The notes below the pieces were generated by a model. The model had not been told where the DNA came from. It did not search any database and saw only the letters and a list, made by a program, of their open reading frames with translations. The position numbers and the translations under genes were made by a program. Below, piece after piece: positions 16,323 through 25,918 of a stretch of 64,000 nucleotides of DNA. The DNA is taken from the NCBI RefSeq assembly GCF_000829905.1, contig NZ_CDPP01000002.1, forward strand, positions 186,001 through 250,000, given 5' to 3'. Each line of letters begins with the position of its first letter. Within the stretch, counting starts at the first letter, position 1. Source of the stretch: Beduini massiliensis. Lineage in GTDB: Bacteria; Bacillota_I; Bacilli_A; Erysipelotrichales; Coprobacillaceae.

Positions 16323-16768
16323 TAAATGTTCTTTAAAGCTTTTTCAATATCTCTTTTCGCATCTTTTTCTTTTAACGACTGACGTTTATCAAATAATTTC
16401 TTCCCTTTTGCCAAAGCAATCTCCACTTTCACTTTACTTCCCTTACCAAAATAAAGCTTAGTAGGTACAATCGTATATCCACCCTCTTTAACTTCTTTTG
16501 CCAATTTAACAATTTCTTTTTTATGCAATAGAAGTTTTCTTGTACGTAAAGGTTCATGGTTAAAGATATTTCCTTGTTCATAAGGGGCTATATGCATATT
16601 TTCTAAAAAGGCTTCATCATTCTTAATACGAATAAAACTATCTTTTAAATTCGCACTCCCTTTGCGAACAGATTTAATTTCCGTTCCCTGTAAAACAATT
16701 CCTGCTTCAAAAGTATCTTCAATGAAATAATCATGATAAGCCTTTTTATTTTGAGCTAAGATTTTCAT
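16319..16768 (-). CDS. smpB: SsrA-binding protein SmpB
   Basis: A 149-residue SmpB. It begins [20 protein letters not shown] and contains [20 protein letters not shown], with the C-terminal basic tail [20 protein letters not shown] that enters the empty mRNA channel. SmpB binds the tRNA-like part of tmRNA and delivers it to stalled ribosomes. Its start overlaps the rnr stop by four bases, and the ssrA gene follows directly. The secG-rnr-smpB-ssrA order is common in Firmicutes. Confidence 0.97.
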   Translation of the reverse strand: MKILAQNKKAYHDYFIEDTFEAGIVLQGTEIKSVRKGSANLKDSFIRIKNDEAFLENMHIAPYEQGNIFNHEPLRTRKLLLHKKEIVKLAKEVKEGGYTIVPTKLYFGKGSKVKVEIALAKGKKLFDKRQSLKEKDAKRDIEKALKNIY

Positions 16769-19002
16769 TTTGATCCCCTCCTGCTTCTGCCTTTATTGTT
16801 TGGTCGCTTTGAACGAGAAAATAAATTACGTGAGGCAGATGTCCTTTTTTTATCCCCATTCCTGCGATGAACAGGTTCTTCTTTAGGTTTTCGTTTTTTC
16901 TTTTTACTATCGATAATCTCAAAATCAATCTGACCATCCAGCTTAGAAGCATTAATTACTTTAATACGTACACGATCTGACATACGATAAGTGTTTCCGG
17001 TTCTTTCTCCAACTAACTGAAGATATTGGGCATCATAATGATAATAATCATCTTTCAAGGTCGAGATATGCACCAAACCGTCAATTGTATTAGGCAATTC
17101 CACAAATAATCCGAAAGCAGTCACCGAAGAAACGATTCCGTCATACTCCTGACCGATACGGCTTTGCATATATTCTGCCATTTTCATATCCATGACATCA
17201 CGCTCACAGTTTACCGCATCAATCTCACAATTCGATGAACTTTCCGCTAACTGTGGTACCACTTCACTAAAATGCTGAATCGTCTGACCGTCTAATTTTT
17301 GATCAAACACATATGTTCTGATTAAACGGTGTACTAATAAATCCGGATAACGTCTGATGGGTGAAGTAAAATGTGTATAGTATTCGTCTGCTAACCCATA
17401 ATGCCCTAAACATTGCGCATCATAGCGTGCCTTTTGCATACATCTTAACAGCAATGTTGAAATAACGCTATGCTCCGGCTTCCCTTTTGCTGATTCAATC
17501 AGCGAACTCAATTCTCTTGGATAAACATGATCCAGTGATCCTTTGATCTTATAGCCTAAAACGCTGGCTATTGTAGCGAAGTTCAATAATTTCTTTTTCT
17601 TAGGGTGCTCATGTACACGATAAATAAACGGTACTTGCAGCCAAAAGAAATGTTCTGCTACGGTTTCGTTGGCAACCAGCATAAACTCTTCTATAATACG
17701 TTCACTGATGCCTCTGGTTCTTAACACAACATCTGTTGGTTTTCCCTTTTTATCAACAATGACCTTCGCTTCATCGACATCAAAGTCAATAGCCCCTTTT
17801 TTATTACGTTTACTTCTTAAAATAATAGCCAGTTTCTCCATTTGGAAGAATAACTTATGAATATCTTCATAACGTTTTGTAGTAGCCTTATCTCCGTCTA
17901 ATATTTTATTCACATTATTATAGGTCATTCTTTCTGTAGAATGAATCATCGTTGGCAAGATTTGATGATCCACTACATCTCCTGCCGAATTGATCTCCAT
18001 GATACAAGAAATAGTCAGTCGATCAACGTGCGGGTTTAATGAGCAGATTCCGTTAGAAAGTTTATGTGGAAGCATAGGAATGACGCGGTCAACTAAATAA
18101 ACCGAGGTTCCTCTGCTGACTGCTTCTTTATCAATCTGACTTCCTTCTTTTACATAATGCGATACATCCGCAATATGTACCCCTAACTGATAGTTCCCGT
18201 TTTTAAGTCGTTTCAAGCTAATTGCATCATCTAAATCTTTCGCATCATCTCCGTCAATGGTGACAATTAATTCATCACGTAAGTCCACACGCCCCTCTTT
18301 GTCTTTAGCCGCGACAACATCCGGAATGTGTTCTAATTCTGCCATCACTTCCTCATTAAATTCTGTCGCTAAATCATAGCGTGCCACCACAGAAAGAATA
18401 TCCACTCCGGGATCATTACGGTGACCTAAAATCTGCACCACTTCTCCCATGATGGGCTGTTCAAAACTTGTAATTTTTGCGACTACTTTATGACCTTCCA
18501 TAGCTCCTTTGCGGTTTCCACTCAACAGAACTAAAGACCCAAATTTATTATCATCTACAGACACATAGAATTTTCCATGTATCTGCTTCACTAATCCAAC
18601 AACTTGCTTTTGTCCTCTTTCAATGATTTCAATGACTTCTCCTTCTAACGAAGACCCTCTTTGCTTTCCATCAATCTTAATTTTAACTTTATCATTATTT
18701 AAAGCACCATGCAGATTTTTTTCACCGACGTAAACATCATCCAAATCGTCTCCCACTCGTATGAACCCAAAACCACGAGGATTTAACTGAACGGTTCCAA
18801 TTATAATACCGGTACGATCAGGTAAAAAATAACGATCCCCAATGCCTCTGACAATCGCTTTTTCATCCTCCAACTTTACTAAGCATTTTACCAGTTCTTT
18901 AAATTTATCCGTTGTATCAAATCCTAATGCTGTAGCTAGTTCGTCTACATCCATTCCTAAATAATCCTCTGCTGCCAACCAATCTAATATTTGCTTTTCC
19001 AT
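16765..19002 (-). CDS. rnr: Ribonuclease R
   Basis: A 745-residue processive 3'-5' exoribonuclease. The order is an N-terminal winged helix (1-60), cold-shock domains with [17 protein letters not shown], the RNB catalytic domain with the metal-binding [12 protein letters not shown], an S1 domain near 620-710, and a Lys/Arg-rich tail that can contact structured RNA. It degrades structured RNA, including nonstop mRNA released by tmRNA, which fits its overlap with smpB. AGGAGGG precedes the start. Directly upstream is a terminator whose T-tract touches the Shine-Dalgarno site. Confidence 0.97.
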   Translation of the reverse strand: MEKQILDWLAAEDYLGMDVDELATALGFDTTDKFKELVKCLVKLEDEKAIVRGIGDRYFLPDRTGIIIGTVQLNPRGFGFIRVGDDLDDVYVGEKNLHGALNNDKVKIKIDGKQRGSSLEGEVIEIIERGQKQVVGLVKQIHGKFYVSVDDNKFGSLVLLSGNRKGAMEGHKVVAKITSFEQPIMGEVVQILGHRNDPGVDILSVVARYDLATEFNEEVMAELEHIPDVVAAKDKEGRVDLRDELIVTIDGDDAKDLDDAISLKRLKNGNYQLGVHIADVSHYVKEGSQIDKEAVSRGTSVYLVDRVIPMLPHKLSNGICSLNPHVDRLTISCIMEINSAGDVVDHQILPTMIHSTERMTYNNVNKILDGDKATTKRYEDIHKLFFQMEKLAIILRSKRNKKGAIDFDVDEAKVIVDKKGKPTDVVLRTRGISERIIEEFMLVANETVAEHFFWLQVPFIYRVHEHPKKKKLLNFATIASVLGYKIKGSLDHVYPRELSSLIESAKGKPEHSVISTLLLRCMQKARYDAQCLGHYGLADEYYTHFTSPIRRYPDLLVHRLIRTYVFDQKLDGQTIQHFSEVVPQLAESSSNCEIDAVNCERDVMDMKMAEYMQSRIGQEYDGIVSSVTAFGLFVELPNTIDGLVHISTLKDDYYHYDAQYLQLVGERTGNTYRMSDRVRIKVINASKLDGQIDFEIIDSKKKKRKPKEEPVHRRNGDKKRTSASRNLFSRSKRPNNKGRSRRGSK

Positions 19003-19015
19003 AACATCCCTCCTT

Positions 19016-19045
19016 CAAAAAAAAATAGGACTGTATTGTCCTATT
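19016..19045 (-). terminator. Terminator/attenuator between secG and rnr
   Basis: AATAGGAC and GTCCTATT form an 8-bp stem around 6 bases, followed on the minus strand by nine T that run into the rnr ribosome-binding site. It either ends secG transcripts partially or acts as an attenuator for rnr. Confidence 0.8.
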
Positions 19046-19047
19046 GT

Positions 19048-19266
19048 TTACCCCATTTGGATTAATACTGCCAACACAAAGAAAGCAATACCGAACCCAA
19101 CTGTTAATCTTGTTAAAACTAACTCTGATCCTCTTTCTTTAGTTTGTGCGAATAATGCCGAACTTTGTCCGGTCAAAGCGCTGACGATTCCCTCAGATTT
19201 CCCGCTTTGCAATAGAGATAATACAATAATTGCAATACATACGACTACCATTAATATATCTAACAT
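19048..19266 (-). CDS. secG: Preprotein translocase subunit SecG
   Basis: A 72-residue SecG with two membrane helices: ILMVVVCIAIIVLSLLQSGK and VGFGIAFFVLAVLIQMG, linked by the conserved SEGIVSALTGQSSALFAQTK loop. SecG joins SecYE and helps SecA-driven protein export. The gene lies upstream of rnr on the same strand and is separated from it by a terminator. Confidence 0.95.
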   Translation of the reverse strand: MLDILMVVVCIAIIVLSLLQSGKSEGIVSALTGQSSALFAQTKERGSELVLTRLTVGFGIAFFVLAVLIQMG

Positions 19267-19369
19267 GATCGATCCTCCTAAATACTAATTAAAACTCATG
19301 TGAATTTCTTGATTTACTAGCATTGTCATAATACCATATCTATTTTTAAATTTCAACCATTTAAAGGGC

Positions 19370-19392
19370 AAAAAAAGAAGCGATTAAGCTTC
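19370..19392 (-). terminator. Terminator of the glycosyltransferase gene
   Basis: GAAGC and GCTTC stem with a 6-base loop; seven T follow on the minus strand. The stem includes the stop codon at 19384. Confidence 0.6.
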
Positions 19393-21249
19393 TTTATAAT
19401 CGATTCCGACAACATAATACAATTCCGTATCTTTCACGACAGTAATCACCATAGAACTCTTTAACGACGATGTCGGCATACCACCGCTCACTTGCTTGTA
19501 GGTAATATCGATACTGATATCAAAGCATGGTTTATCTTTATCTTCTTCACTTTCCAAGCGAAATTCAGATTCTGAAACACCATTGATGACATAGTTATCT
19601 ACTTCCGGAAGCAAACTGATTCCATATTTATTTGCGTAATCTGTAAAGTTTGCATAATAGTCACGCAAAGCAAAGGAAGCAAAGTCCTGACGAGAATCCG
19701 GCCAAACATAATTCAATCCGCCAATGTCTTCACGTTTTGTCTTATTTGACCAGGTAAAGAAATCAGTCGCAAAATAAGCGGCAGCATAGGTCATTTCTTT
19801 TTCCTGATCTCCTGATTGGTTAGCCGCTTCCAATTGTTCAAATATTTCCTTCATTTTATCCGTAGGGTTCGTTGATAATGTATAATTTAATCCATCATCT
19901 ACAGGCTGCTGAACAGTTGGCGGATTGCTTTCTCCTTGATTTTTAAGATACATCACTGCTACTACTCCGAATACGACACAAACACTTAAAATGGAAACAA
20001 TAAGAATTTGCAACTTTAACTTTGATTTTTTATCTTTTTTCATGATTCGTTTAGTCCTTTCATATGCTCTGGCACGTCGACGATAATAATCGATCTGCTG
20101 CTTATTTTCTTCATTAATCTGTGTAGATAAATCTTTTAAAGTATGAACATCAGGTTCCGGTTCACTTAAGACCGGCAATTTATCACTATGAACAAAGAGG
20201 TTAATGATGGTTAATAACGGACGATAACGACGGCTGATCATCTGTGTATACTCTACAAATAACTCAAAGGCGACAACTAGTACAACGAATAAAGCAATCG
20301 CAGCTTTTTTATCAAATAGGTAAATGTAAGATGAAAGTGAAAATAAAACAGTCGCACCGTATAATATCAACACACTCTTTTTTTGTCCTAAATTTAAGTT
20401 AAACATTAATTGATGATGCAAGTGTTCACGATCTGCATCAGAAAATTTCTTCTTCCTTAGCTTACGCCTCAATATTGCCATGATTGTATCCATAATCGGA
20501 ACAGCTAAGACGATAATTGGCGCTCCTAATGTAAAAAAGGCAGAACTCTTATATCCAAACCCTAACAGTGAAATAACTGAGATCATAAAGCCTAAAAACA
20601 AGGCACCGTTATCCCCCATGAAAATAGAGGCAGGATGAAAATTATAGAAGAGAAAACCAACTGTTGCTCCTGCCAACAATAATGAAAGAGCGGCAATATC
20701 AGTTCTCCCGAAATGTAAGCTGGTAAGAGATAATGTGACTAACACAATCGTTGAAATCCCTGAGGATAATCCATCAAGTCCATCAATTAAATTGATAGCA
20801 TTGGTTATGCCGATAATCCATAGATACGTAATCCCTATCGAAATCCATTCGCATATATCGCCGGGAAGATATGGAATCGTAATTCCTCTCAGCATGATCT
20901 TTCCATAAAAAATAATGATCGATGCGGCAATAATTTCTACGAATAACTTAACTTTAGGACTGACATCATGAATGTCATCATACAATCCGATGATAAAGAC
21001 AAGAAAACTTGAAAATAAAATCGAATTAATCTGCACATCGGTTTTTAAGAATATATAAGCACAAACAATAAAACTGATATATATGGCATAACCGCCGATT
21101 CTCACGATTCGTCCATTATGAATTGTTCTTTCATTTTGTAAAGCGATGATATTAAGTTTATCTCCTACGATCTTTACAATAGGAACGAGGAGTGCACTGA
21201 GGATCATTGCCACTATAAATGATAATATGATTTCAATTTTCATTCTCAT
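19384..21249 (-). CDS. TagO/WecA-type phosphoglycosyltransferase with extracytoplasmic extension
   Basis: Residues 1-350 are a polytopic MraY/WecA-family transferase: the active-site motifs are NAINLIDGLDGLSSG, MGDNGALFLGF and the HLHHQL motif. TagO/WecA moves GlcNAc-1-phosphate from UDP-GlcNAc to undecaprenyl phosphate, starting wall teichoic acid or other surface glycans. Normal length is about 350. Here a charged cytosolic linker with RRRARAYERTKRIMKKDKK is followed by another membrane helix (about 410-430) and an extracytoplasmic domain of about 180 residues rich in Thr/Pro then mixed alpha/beta. The stop codon is 3' of that domain in one uninterrupted frame. The role of the extension is unknown. 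Confidence 0.9.
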   Translation of the reverse strand: MRMKIEIILSFIVAMILSALLVPIVKIVGDKLNIIALQNERTIHNGRIVRIGGYAIYISFIVCAYIFLKTDVQINSILFSSFLVFIIGLYDDIHDVSPKVKLFVEIIAASIIIFYGKIMLRGITIPYLPGDICEWISIGITYLWIIGITNAINLIDGLDGLSSGISTIVLVTLSLTSLHFGRTDIAALSLLLAGATVGFLFYNFHPASIFMGDNGALFLGFMISVISLLGFGYKSSAFFTLGAPIIVLAVPIMDTIMAILRRKLRKKKFSDADREHLHHQLMFNLNLGQKKSVLILYGATVLFSLSSYIYLFDKKAAIALFVVLVVAFELFVEYTQMISRRYRPLLTIINLFVHSDKLPVLSEPEPDVHTLKDLSTQINEENKQQIDYYRRRARAYERTKRIMKKDKKSKLKLQILIVSILSVCVVFGVVAVMYLKNQGESNPPTVQQPVDDGLNYTLSTNPTDKMKEIFEQLEAANQSGDQEKEMTYAAAYFATDFFTWSNKTKREDIGGLNYVWPDSRQDFASFALRDYYANFTDYANKYGISLLPEVDNYVINGVSESEFRLESEEDKDKPCFDISIDITYKQVSGGMPTSSLKSSMVITVVKDTELYYVVGIDYKEA

Positions 21250-21311
21250 GCCTCCTACTGTATGTCATTATACCATATATTTTATCGTGAACAATGTGAA
21301 ATAATCGAAAA

Positions 21312-21337
21312 TAAAAAAAGGGGAATACTCTCCCCCA
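21312..21337 (-). terminator. Intrinsic terminator of mreB
   Basis: GGGGA and TTCCCC stem around GAGTA, then seven T on the minus strand, 10 bases after the stop codon. Confidence 0.8.
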
Positions 21338-21347
21338 GTCTTACAGA

Positions 21348-22340
21348 TTATTTTACGTAATGTAAATTATTTAACATAACGCCGCATCCTTCAGCAACAC
21401 AATCTAAAGCATTGTCTGCTACGAATACCGGTACATTTAATTCTTTTTCCAATAACGCATCTAGTCCATGAAGCAATGCTCCACCACCGGTTAGGAAAAT
21501 ACCACGGCTAACGATATCCGCTGCCAATTCAGGCGGTGTTTTTTCCAATACTGATTTTGCAGCAGCAACGATAGTATTACAATTTTCTCTTAATGCCAGT
21601 TCAGTTTCATCGGCACTGATTTCGACAGTATGAGGAAGTCCGGTTACTAAGTCACGTCCTCTGACTTCCATAACTTTATCTTCTCTTCCGCCTCTTACAG
21701 CAGTTCCGATTTCAATTTTGATTTGTTCTGCTGTACGATCACCGATTAATAATTTATACTTATCTTTTAAATAATGAATAATTTCTTCATCCATACGGTC
21801 TCCCGCAATTTTTAAAGAGGTACTTGTTACGATATCGCCTAAAGATAAGACAGCAACATCTGTAGTTCCCCCACCGATATCAATTACCATATGTCCGGCT
21901 GGTCTTGAAATATCCAATCCTGCTCCAATTGCCGCTACTTTTGGTTCTTCTTCGATAAATACACGTTTAGCGCCACAACGTTCAGCAACATCTTTAATTG
22001 CACTTTTTTCAATAGAAGTAATATTAGAAGGACAGCAGATCAAGATTGTCGGTCTTGAGAAAACACCTTTTAAATTTAATTTATTGATAAAATGAGTGAT
22101 CAAGATTTCAGTTACTTGGAAGTCGGCAATAACCCCGTCTTTTAAAGGACGAATAGCTTGTACACGTCCCGGTGTTTTTCCTAACATTTCTTTTGCTTCA
22201 GCTCCAACTGCCAATGCCTTATGTGTTTCAGCATCCATTGCCACAACTGAAGGTTCATTAACGACGATTCCTTCGCCTTTAACATAGATTAATATATTTG
22301 CAGTACCTAAATCGATACCAATTTCTTTTGAAAATCCCAT
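21348..22340 (-). CDS. mreB: Rod-shape determining protein MreB/Mbl
   Basis: A 330-residue actin-like protein. ATP-binding motifs are GIDLGTANILIYVKGEGIVV, VIDIGGGTTDVAVLSLG and SRGIFLTGGGALLHGLD; the conserved EEPKVAAIGAGLDI segment is present. MreB filaments guide lateral wall synthesis at the inner membrane. It is more like Mbl in lacking neighbours mreC/mreD; here it stands alone next to the TagO-like gene. AGGAGG precedes the start and an extended -10 (TGATATAAT) lies upstream. Confidence 0.95.
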   Translation of the reverse strand: MGFSKEIGIDLGTANILIYVKGEGIVVNEPSVVAMDAETHKALAVGAEAKEMLGKTPGRVQAIRPLKDGVIADFQVTEILITHFINKLNLKGVFSRPTILICCPSNITSIEKSAIKDVAERCGAKRVFIEEEPKVAAIGAGLDISRPAGHMVIDIGGGTTDVAVLSLGDIVTSTSLKIAGDRMDEEIIHYLKDKYKLLIGDRTAEQIKIEIGTAVRGGREDKVMEVRGRDLVTGLPHTVEISADETELALRENCNTIVAAAKSVLEKTPPELAADIVSRGIFLTGGGALLHGLDALLEKELNVPVFVADNALDCVAEGCGVMLNNLHYVK

Positions 22341-22521
22341 GATTTTTTCCTCCTATGAACCTATTTCTACAGTATTATATCATATACCATATCTAATAAT
22401 CTAGCAATAAGAATAATAAAAAGAATCATTTTTTGTTCATACACTAAAGATTCATTTGATAGATAGTATTAAATACTACTTTAGTATAATTCTTTTATTA
22501 AGGTTCATTCACAAATACAGT

Positions 22522-22549
22522 AAAAAAACTCTGATCCCACAGAGTTTAT
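22522..22549 (-). terminator. Intrinsic terminator of the PTS IIB gene
   Basis: AAACTCTG and CAGAGTTT pair around TGGGAT, with a T-tract on the minus strand. It overlaps the stop codon. Confidence 0.75.
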
Positions 22550-22965
22550 TTTTTGATGTTGCGATAAGCACATTTTCTTCTGATTTTTAAAACTTGATCT
22601 TCGCCGGGAAAATGATAAGGATTGAGTCCGCTTTCTTTGAAACCTTTTATAATATCTTCAGCATCGGCAATGACTTCTTCAAAAATCATGGTGCCATACA
22701 TCTGTGGAGGCAAGACATAAATAGGTTTATTGGGAGACTTTTTCTCTACTAATTCTTTGATCCATAAGCGAAGATGAGGACACACCATCGTAACATCATA
22801 TTCCTCCACTTTTTTTGCTCCATCTGCTATCCCAGCAACATTAATAGGAAAAAAATCAAATGAATATTCGTTTTCCAATCCTGCTTCCTTGCATGCTTTC
22901 TGTAATTTCTGACATAAAAAACTTGATGACATTCCTGCTCCGCAGCTAATTAAAATCTTAATCAT
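22546..22965 (-). CDS. Orphan PTS IIB component, lactose/cellobiose type
   Basis: A 139-residue IIB protein, MIKILISCGAGMSSSFLCQK, with the phosphorylation Cys at residue 8 in the CGAGMSS loop. IIB takes phosphate from IIA and hands it to the sugar bound by IIC. Family length is near 105; here a C-terminal tail of about 35 residues (SGLNPYHFPGEDQVLKIRRK) is added. No IIA or IIC gene is nearby, so it may serve another locus or act as a regulator. A MurR/RpiR regulator is next upstream on the same strand. Confidence 0.88.
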   Translation of the reverse strand: MIKILISCGAGMSSSFLCQKLQKACKEAGLENEYSFDFFPINVAGIADGAKKVEEYDVTMVCPHLRLWIKELVEKKSPNKPIYVLPPQMYGTMIFEEVIADAEDIIKGFKESGLNPYHFPGEDQVLKIRRKCAYRNIKK

Positions 22966-23255
22966 TTATTTTACCTCTTTCATCTAAAATCATAATGGAT
23001 TCCAATCAAGAATAGATAGGCATTCTATTTGTTTGAACCGATTATTCCAGTTCACCAATATACACAAACCACACTTTTCTCACTGGTCCACACTGCTTAT
23101 TTCTCGGGTTTCTTCGTATTCTTCAGCCTCACTTGCCAAAATGATACCACCCCATAAAAATTTTTAATCCATTATACTGCTTCTTCTCTTAGTATAACAG
23201 AATCAAGAAAAAGTTCTTAACAATAAAAGAAAGCAGTTTCAAAATATGAAACTGC
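22966..23255. other. Intergenic stretch between regulator and PTS IIB
   Basis: About 290 bases. On the minus strand short protein-like frames broken by stops are seen (near 23040-23160), but no family is recognisable. A remnant is possible. Confidence 0.35.
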
Positions 23256-23258
23256 TTA
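23224..23258 (-). terminator. Intrinsic terminator of the MurR/RpiR gene
   Basis: AAGCAGTTTC and GAAACTGCTT form a 10-bp stem; TCTTTT follows on the minus strand. It overlaps the stop codon. Confidence 0.75.
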
Positions 23259-24035
23259 AGATAAGTTCGGATATTTCTTTTGATAACAAGAAGATAAATA
23301 GTGAATAAACATTAAAAATATATAATATCCATACTCATAATCTTCATGGTCTCCGCAAACTAAGATTTCATCTATATATTCCGCAAATTTTATATCTTTT
23401 GTCAAAGTCAATAATACAATTTTAACATGCCTTGCTTTTGCTTCTTTTAGTTCACTGATGATTTCTTGAAGAAAGTTGCCCCGCACAGATAAGATGATAA
23501 TTAAATCTCCCTGTTTTAAGGATCTGATGAGATCTATTTGTTGTTTAATGTGCGTATAAGAATAGACTTGTTTATTCAATTCCATTAAAAACAACTGCAG
23601 CTGAAAGGCAATTGCGTGAGTGACCGATACAGCATTAATACTGATTATATTGGCTGAATGAATAAAAGAGAGTATTCGGCTTAACTGTCTTTCATCTAAA
23701 AGATCAGCAGAATGATCAAGGGAATCTTTGACCTTTTCTTTATAATCAATAAGATTATTCATTTCCGGCATGTAATAAAATATTTCTTTAAATTGATTTG
23801 ACCATTCCAAATTGTCTCGCAGCTGATTAAAGTTTTTATATCCTAAATGCCTGACAAAACGTGAAATAGTGGCAGTAGACACATAGCATTGATCCGAAAT
23901 CTGATAAATGGTCATGTCTTGCATCTCTTTTAGATGATGCAGCATATATTCAGCAAGAATATGATCCGTTTCATTTTCACTGCTTGTATTAATAATATTT
24001 AATAATTGAATAATAATAAATTTCACCTTGACCAC
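23256..24035 (-). CDS. MurR/RpiR family transcriptional regulator
   Basis: A 259-residue regulator. The N-terminal HTH_6 domain includes MTIYQISDQCYVSTATISRF and VRHLGYKNFNQLRDNL. The C-terminal SIS domain, about residues 100-245, has ANIISINAVSVTHAIAFQLQ and QGDLIIILSVRGNFLQEI and should bind a phosphosugar. These proteins control sugar or amino-sugar use. The orphan PTS IIB gene downstream on the same strand is a plausible target. Confidence 0.9.
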   Translation of the reverse strand: MVKVKFIIIQLLNIINTSSENETDHILAEYMLHHLKEMQDMTIYQISDQCYVSTATISRFVRHLGYKNFNQLRDNLEWSNQFKEIFYYMPEMNNLIDYKEKVKDSLDHSADLLDERQLSRILSFIHSANIISINAVSVTHAIAFQLQLFLMELNKQVYSYTHIKQQIDLIRSLKQGDLIIILSVRGNFLQEIISELKEAKARHVKIVLLTLTKDIKFAEYIDEILVCGDHEDYEYGYYIFLMFIHYLSSCYQKKYPNLS

Positions 24036-24061
24036 CTCTTATTCACTATATCATAATTCAA

Positions 24062-24091
24062 TAAAAAAAGTTAGAAACTAATTTTCTAACT
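24062..24091 (-). terminator. Intrinsic terminator of the SpoIIQ-like gene
   Basis: GTTAGAAA and TTTCTAAC pair around ATTAG, then seven T on the minus strand, 10 bases after the stop codon. It closes the SpoIID-SpoIIQ unit. Confidence 0.8.
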
Positions 24092-24100
24092 CTTCTTTGC

Positions 24101-24706
24101 TTATAATTCTTTTGTTGTCTTATCAAAGCATTTTTCCGGATTTAAAACATTGCCGTTCTTTTCCACAATCATGTGTAAATGATTCCCAAGATCCGCTTCG
24201 TAAAGATTTTCTCCTGTCTTACCTAACACATCGCCTTGTTTTACTTTAGCGTTAAGTTCTACCGTTACTTCTGACATACTTTGATAAGTAATCGTGACAC
24301 CGTTATCACTTTCGATGGATACACATAATCCAAAGATCGGATCTTCTTTTTTGCTTGTTACGGTTCCGCTTAAACTTGCTAATACTTCAAATGCTTTATT
24401 ATTGCTTGTAAAATCGGCACCTTGATTAGGACGATAAACACCTTCAAATAGCACTAAAGATTTCCCTTGTTTTTCAGCATCGTCGCTTTGGTCATAGAAA
24501 CTTCTTGCTACTTGTACTTCACCTGCATATGGTTTAGCGATTTTTTCCTCTGTTTTTGTTTCTGTTTCCGTTGGTGTAGGATTCATGGAAACAACGGGGA
24601 TATCTCGGTTATTTTCATTAAATTTTTCATAAACCACTAATCCCGTTAAGAAAACAAAGACAGATAAACAAAACAATAAACCAATTTTATATGTTTTTTT
24701 ATTCAT
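24101..24706 (-). CDS. spoIIQ: SpoIIQ-like M23 peptidase-fold protein
   Basis: A 201-residue bitopic protein: membrane helix at about 8-26, then a Thr/Glu-rich linker and an M23 (LytM) domain. SpoIIQ is a forespore membrane protein that joins SpoIIIAH across the intermembrane space during engulfment. The LytM site is degenerate: the first metal His of HxGxD is replaced (YRPNQGADF), although GNHLHMIV keeps the HxH pair. B. subtilis SpoIIQ is also inactive; clostridial ones often are not. Placement directly after spoIID supports the call. Confidence 0.82.
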   Translation of the reverse strand: MNKKTYKIGLLFCLSVFVFLTGLVVYEKFNENNRDIPVVSMNPTPTETETKTEEKIAKPYAGEVQVARSFYDQSDDAEKQGKSLVLFEGVYRPNQGADFTSNNKAFEVLASLSGTVTSKKEDPIFGLCVSIESDNGVTITYQSMSEVTVELNAKVKQGDVLGKTGENLYEADLGNHLHMIVEKNGNVLNPEKCFDKTTKEL

Positions 24707-24750
24707 AATTTCACCTCATAAACAGTATTTCCATTATGAATAAATTTATT

Positions 24751-25683
24751 CTACAATTTACAAATTTCCACGTTTTGATAATAGTAAGCAAGGATTTCCT
24801 CATAATCGTAGCCATTCATTGCCATTCCGTTGGCACCGTACTGACTCATTCCTACCCCATGACCGAATCCAACCGTATTAAATGTATACTGATCGCCATC
24901 ATAACTGATTTTAAAATCCGTTGAAGCTAAATTCAGCAACTCTCTTATTTCCCTGCCACTGTATATTTGATCATTGACGCTGACTTCTTTTACGCGTCCG
25001 CTGTCATAATGAGAGACGATATGAATATCTTCAATATCCTGATTGAACGCCGCTTTCATTTGTTCAGCGGTAAAACTCATTGTACGTTCAATATTGGGAC
25101 AAATAGATAATTCCCATGTACTGTCTACTGAGCGTAAATAAGGAACACTGCTGGAAGCAAAATAATCTTCACTGTTTTCTGTTTTCCCATTTGAACTTGA
25201 AAAAAACAAAGCAGAGATATAATTATTATTGTATTTCATCACTACATTATGAGTAGAACTTACGATATTTTTTAAGCGTTCATATTTTTGTTCAAATTCA
25301 TCTTTCCAATTATTCTTCATCTGTTCAACCGTTAAATAGACCTGCGTATTCGTCGTTGTATCTACCTTTAGTCCTCTTGAAAAAGCAAAAGTACGACTGG
25401 CAACTGTTTGGGCTTTTAAAGCTTCATCTTCAAATGACAAAGGCATCTCTCCGGCGACAACCCCTACTAAATAATCATCTAATGCTAAATATTGAACACT
25501 TCCGTCCTTTTGAGTAACTTCAACTTGGTACTCACTAGGAAGAGCAGTTTTATCATTGCTGTCACTTAATTGTTGAATATCCGGTTCTTTAGCATGGGAT
25601 TTATCTGGCTTTAAATATAAGGAATAATTAATCCATGCAAACAACAAAGCTAACGCTCCTAATCTCATAAATATCTTTTTCAA
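24751..25683 (-). CDS. spoIID: Stage II sporulation protein D (SpoIID)
   Basis: A 310-residue lytic transglycosylase with an N-terminal membrane anchor. The SpoIID domain is seen in DDYLVGVVAGEMPLSFEDEA with the catalytic Glu, ALKAQTVASRTFAF, and the closing GFGHGVGMSQYGANGMA. It strips glycan from septal peptidoglycan so the mother cell can engulf the forespore. The SpoIIQ-like gene follows, and the DUF1146 gene precedes by 4 bases. In many Firmicutes murA lies here; it is absent. Confidence 0.95.
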   Translation of the reverse strand: MKKIFMRLGALALLFAWINYSLYLKPDKSHAKEPDIQQLSDSNDKTALPSEYQVEVTQKDGSVQYLALDDYLVGVVAGEMPLSFEDEALKAQTVASRTFAFSRGLKVDTTTNTQVYLTVEQMKNNWKDEFEQKYERLKNIVSSTHNVVMKYNNNYISALFFSSSNGKTENSEDYFASSSVPYLRSVDSTWELSICPNIERTMSFTAEQMKAAFNQDIEDIHIVSHYDSGRVKEVSVNDQIYSGREIRELLNLASTDFKISYDGDQYTFNTVGFGHGVGMSQYGANGMAMNGYDYEEILAYYYQNVEICKL

Positions 25684-25687
25684 ATCA

Positions 25688-25894
25688 TCACCCGATTCTT
25701 ATTGTCATAAATTCGAGTATAAATGAAGCGACTAAATAAGCTAAAGCAAAACACATTAAGATAAAGAGGGTGTTAAACTCTCTTGCTTTATTCTTTTTTA
25801 GAAAACGAGCAAAGTCTATACAGCTTAAAGCATAGAAACTCACCATTACACTTCCTATATACGTCACTAATTTTATGATTGAATATACCATCAT
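25688..25894 (-). CDS. DUF1146 (YwzB-like) membrane protein
   Basis: A 68-residue protein with two membrane helices (YSIIKLVTYIGSVMVSFYAL and TLFILMCFALAYLVASFILE). DUF1146 genes are regularly found between atpC and murA/spoIID, as here. Function unknown. AGGAGG with ATG ATG at 25894-25889 sets the start; an upstream ATG lies inside the atp terminator. Confidence 0.85.
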   Translation of the reverse strand: MMVYSIIKLVTYIGSVMVSFYALSCIDFARFLKKNKAREFNTLFILMCFALAYLVASFILEFMTIRIG

Positions 25895-25918
25895 TATTCC
25901 TCCTTTCTTTCGTTTTAT

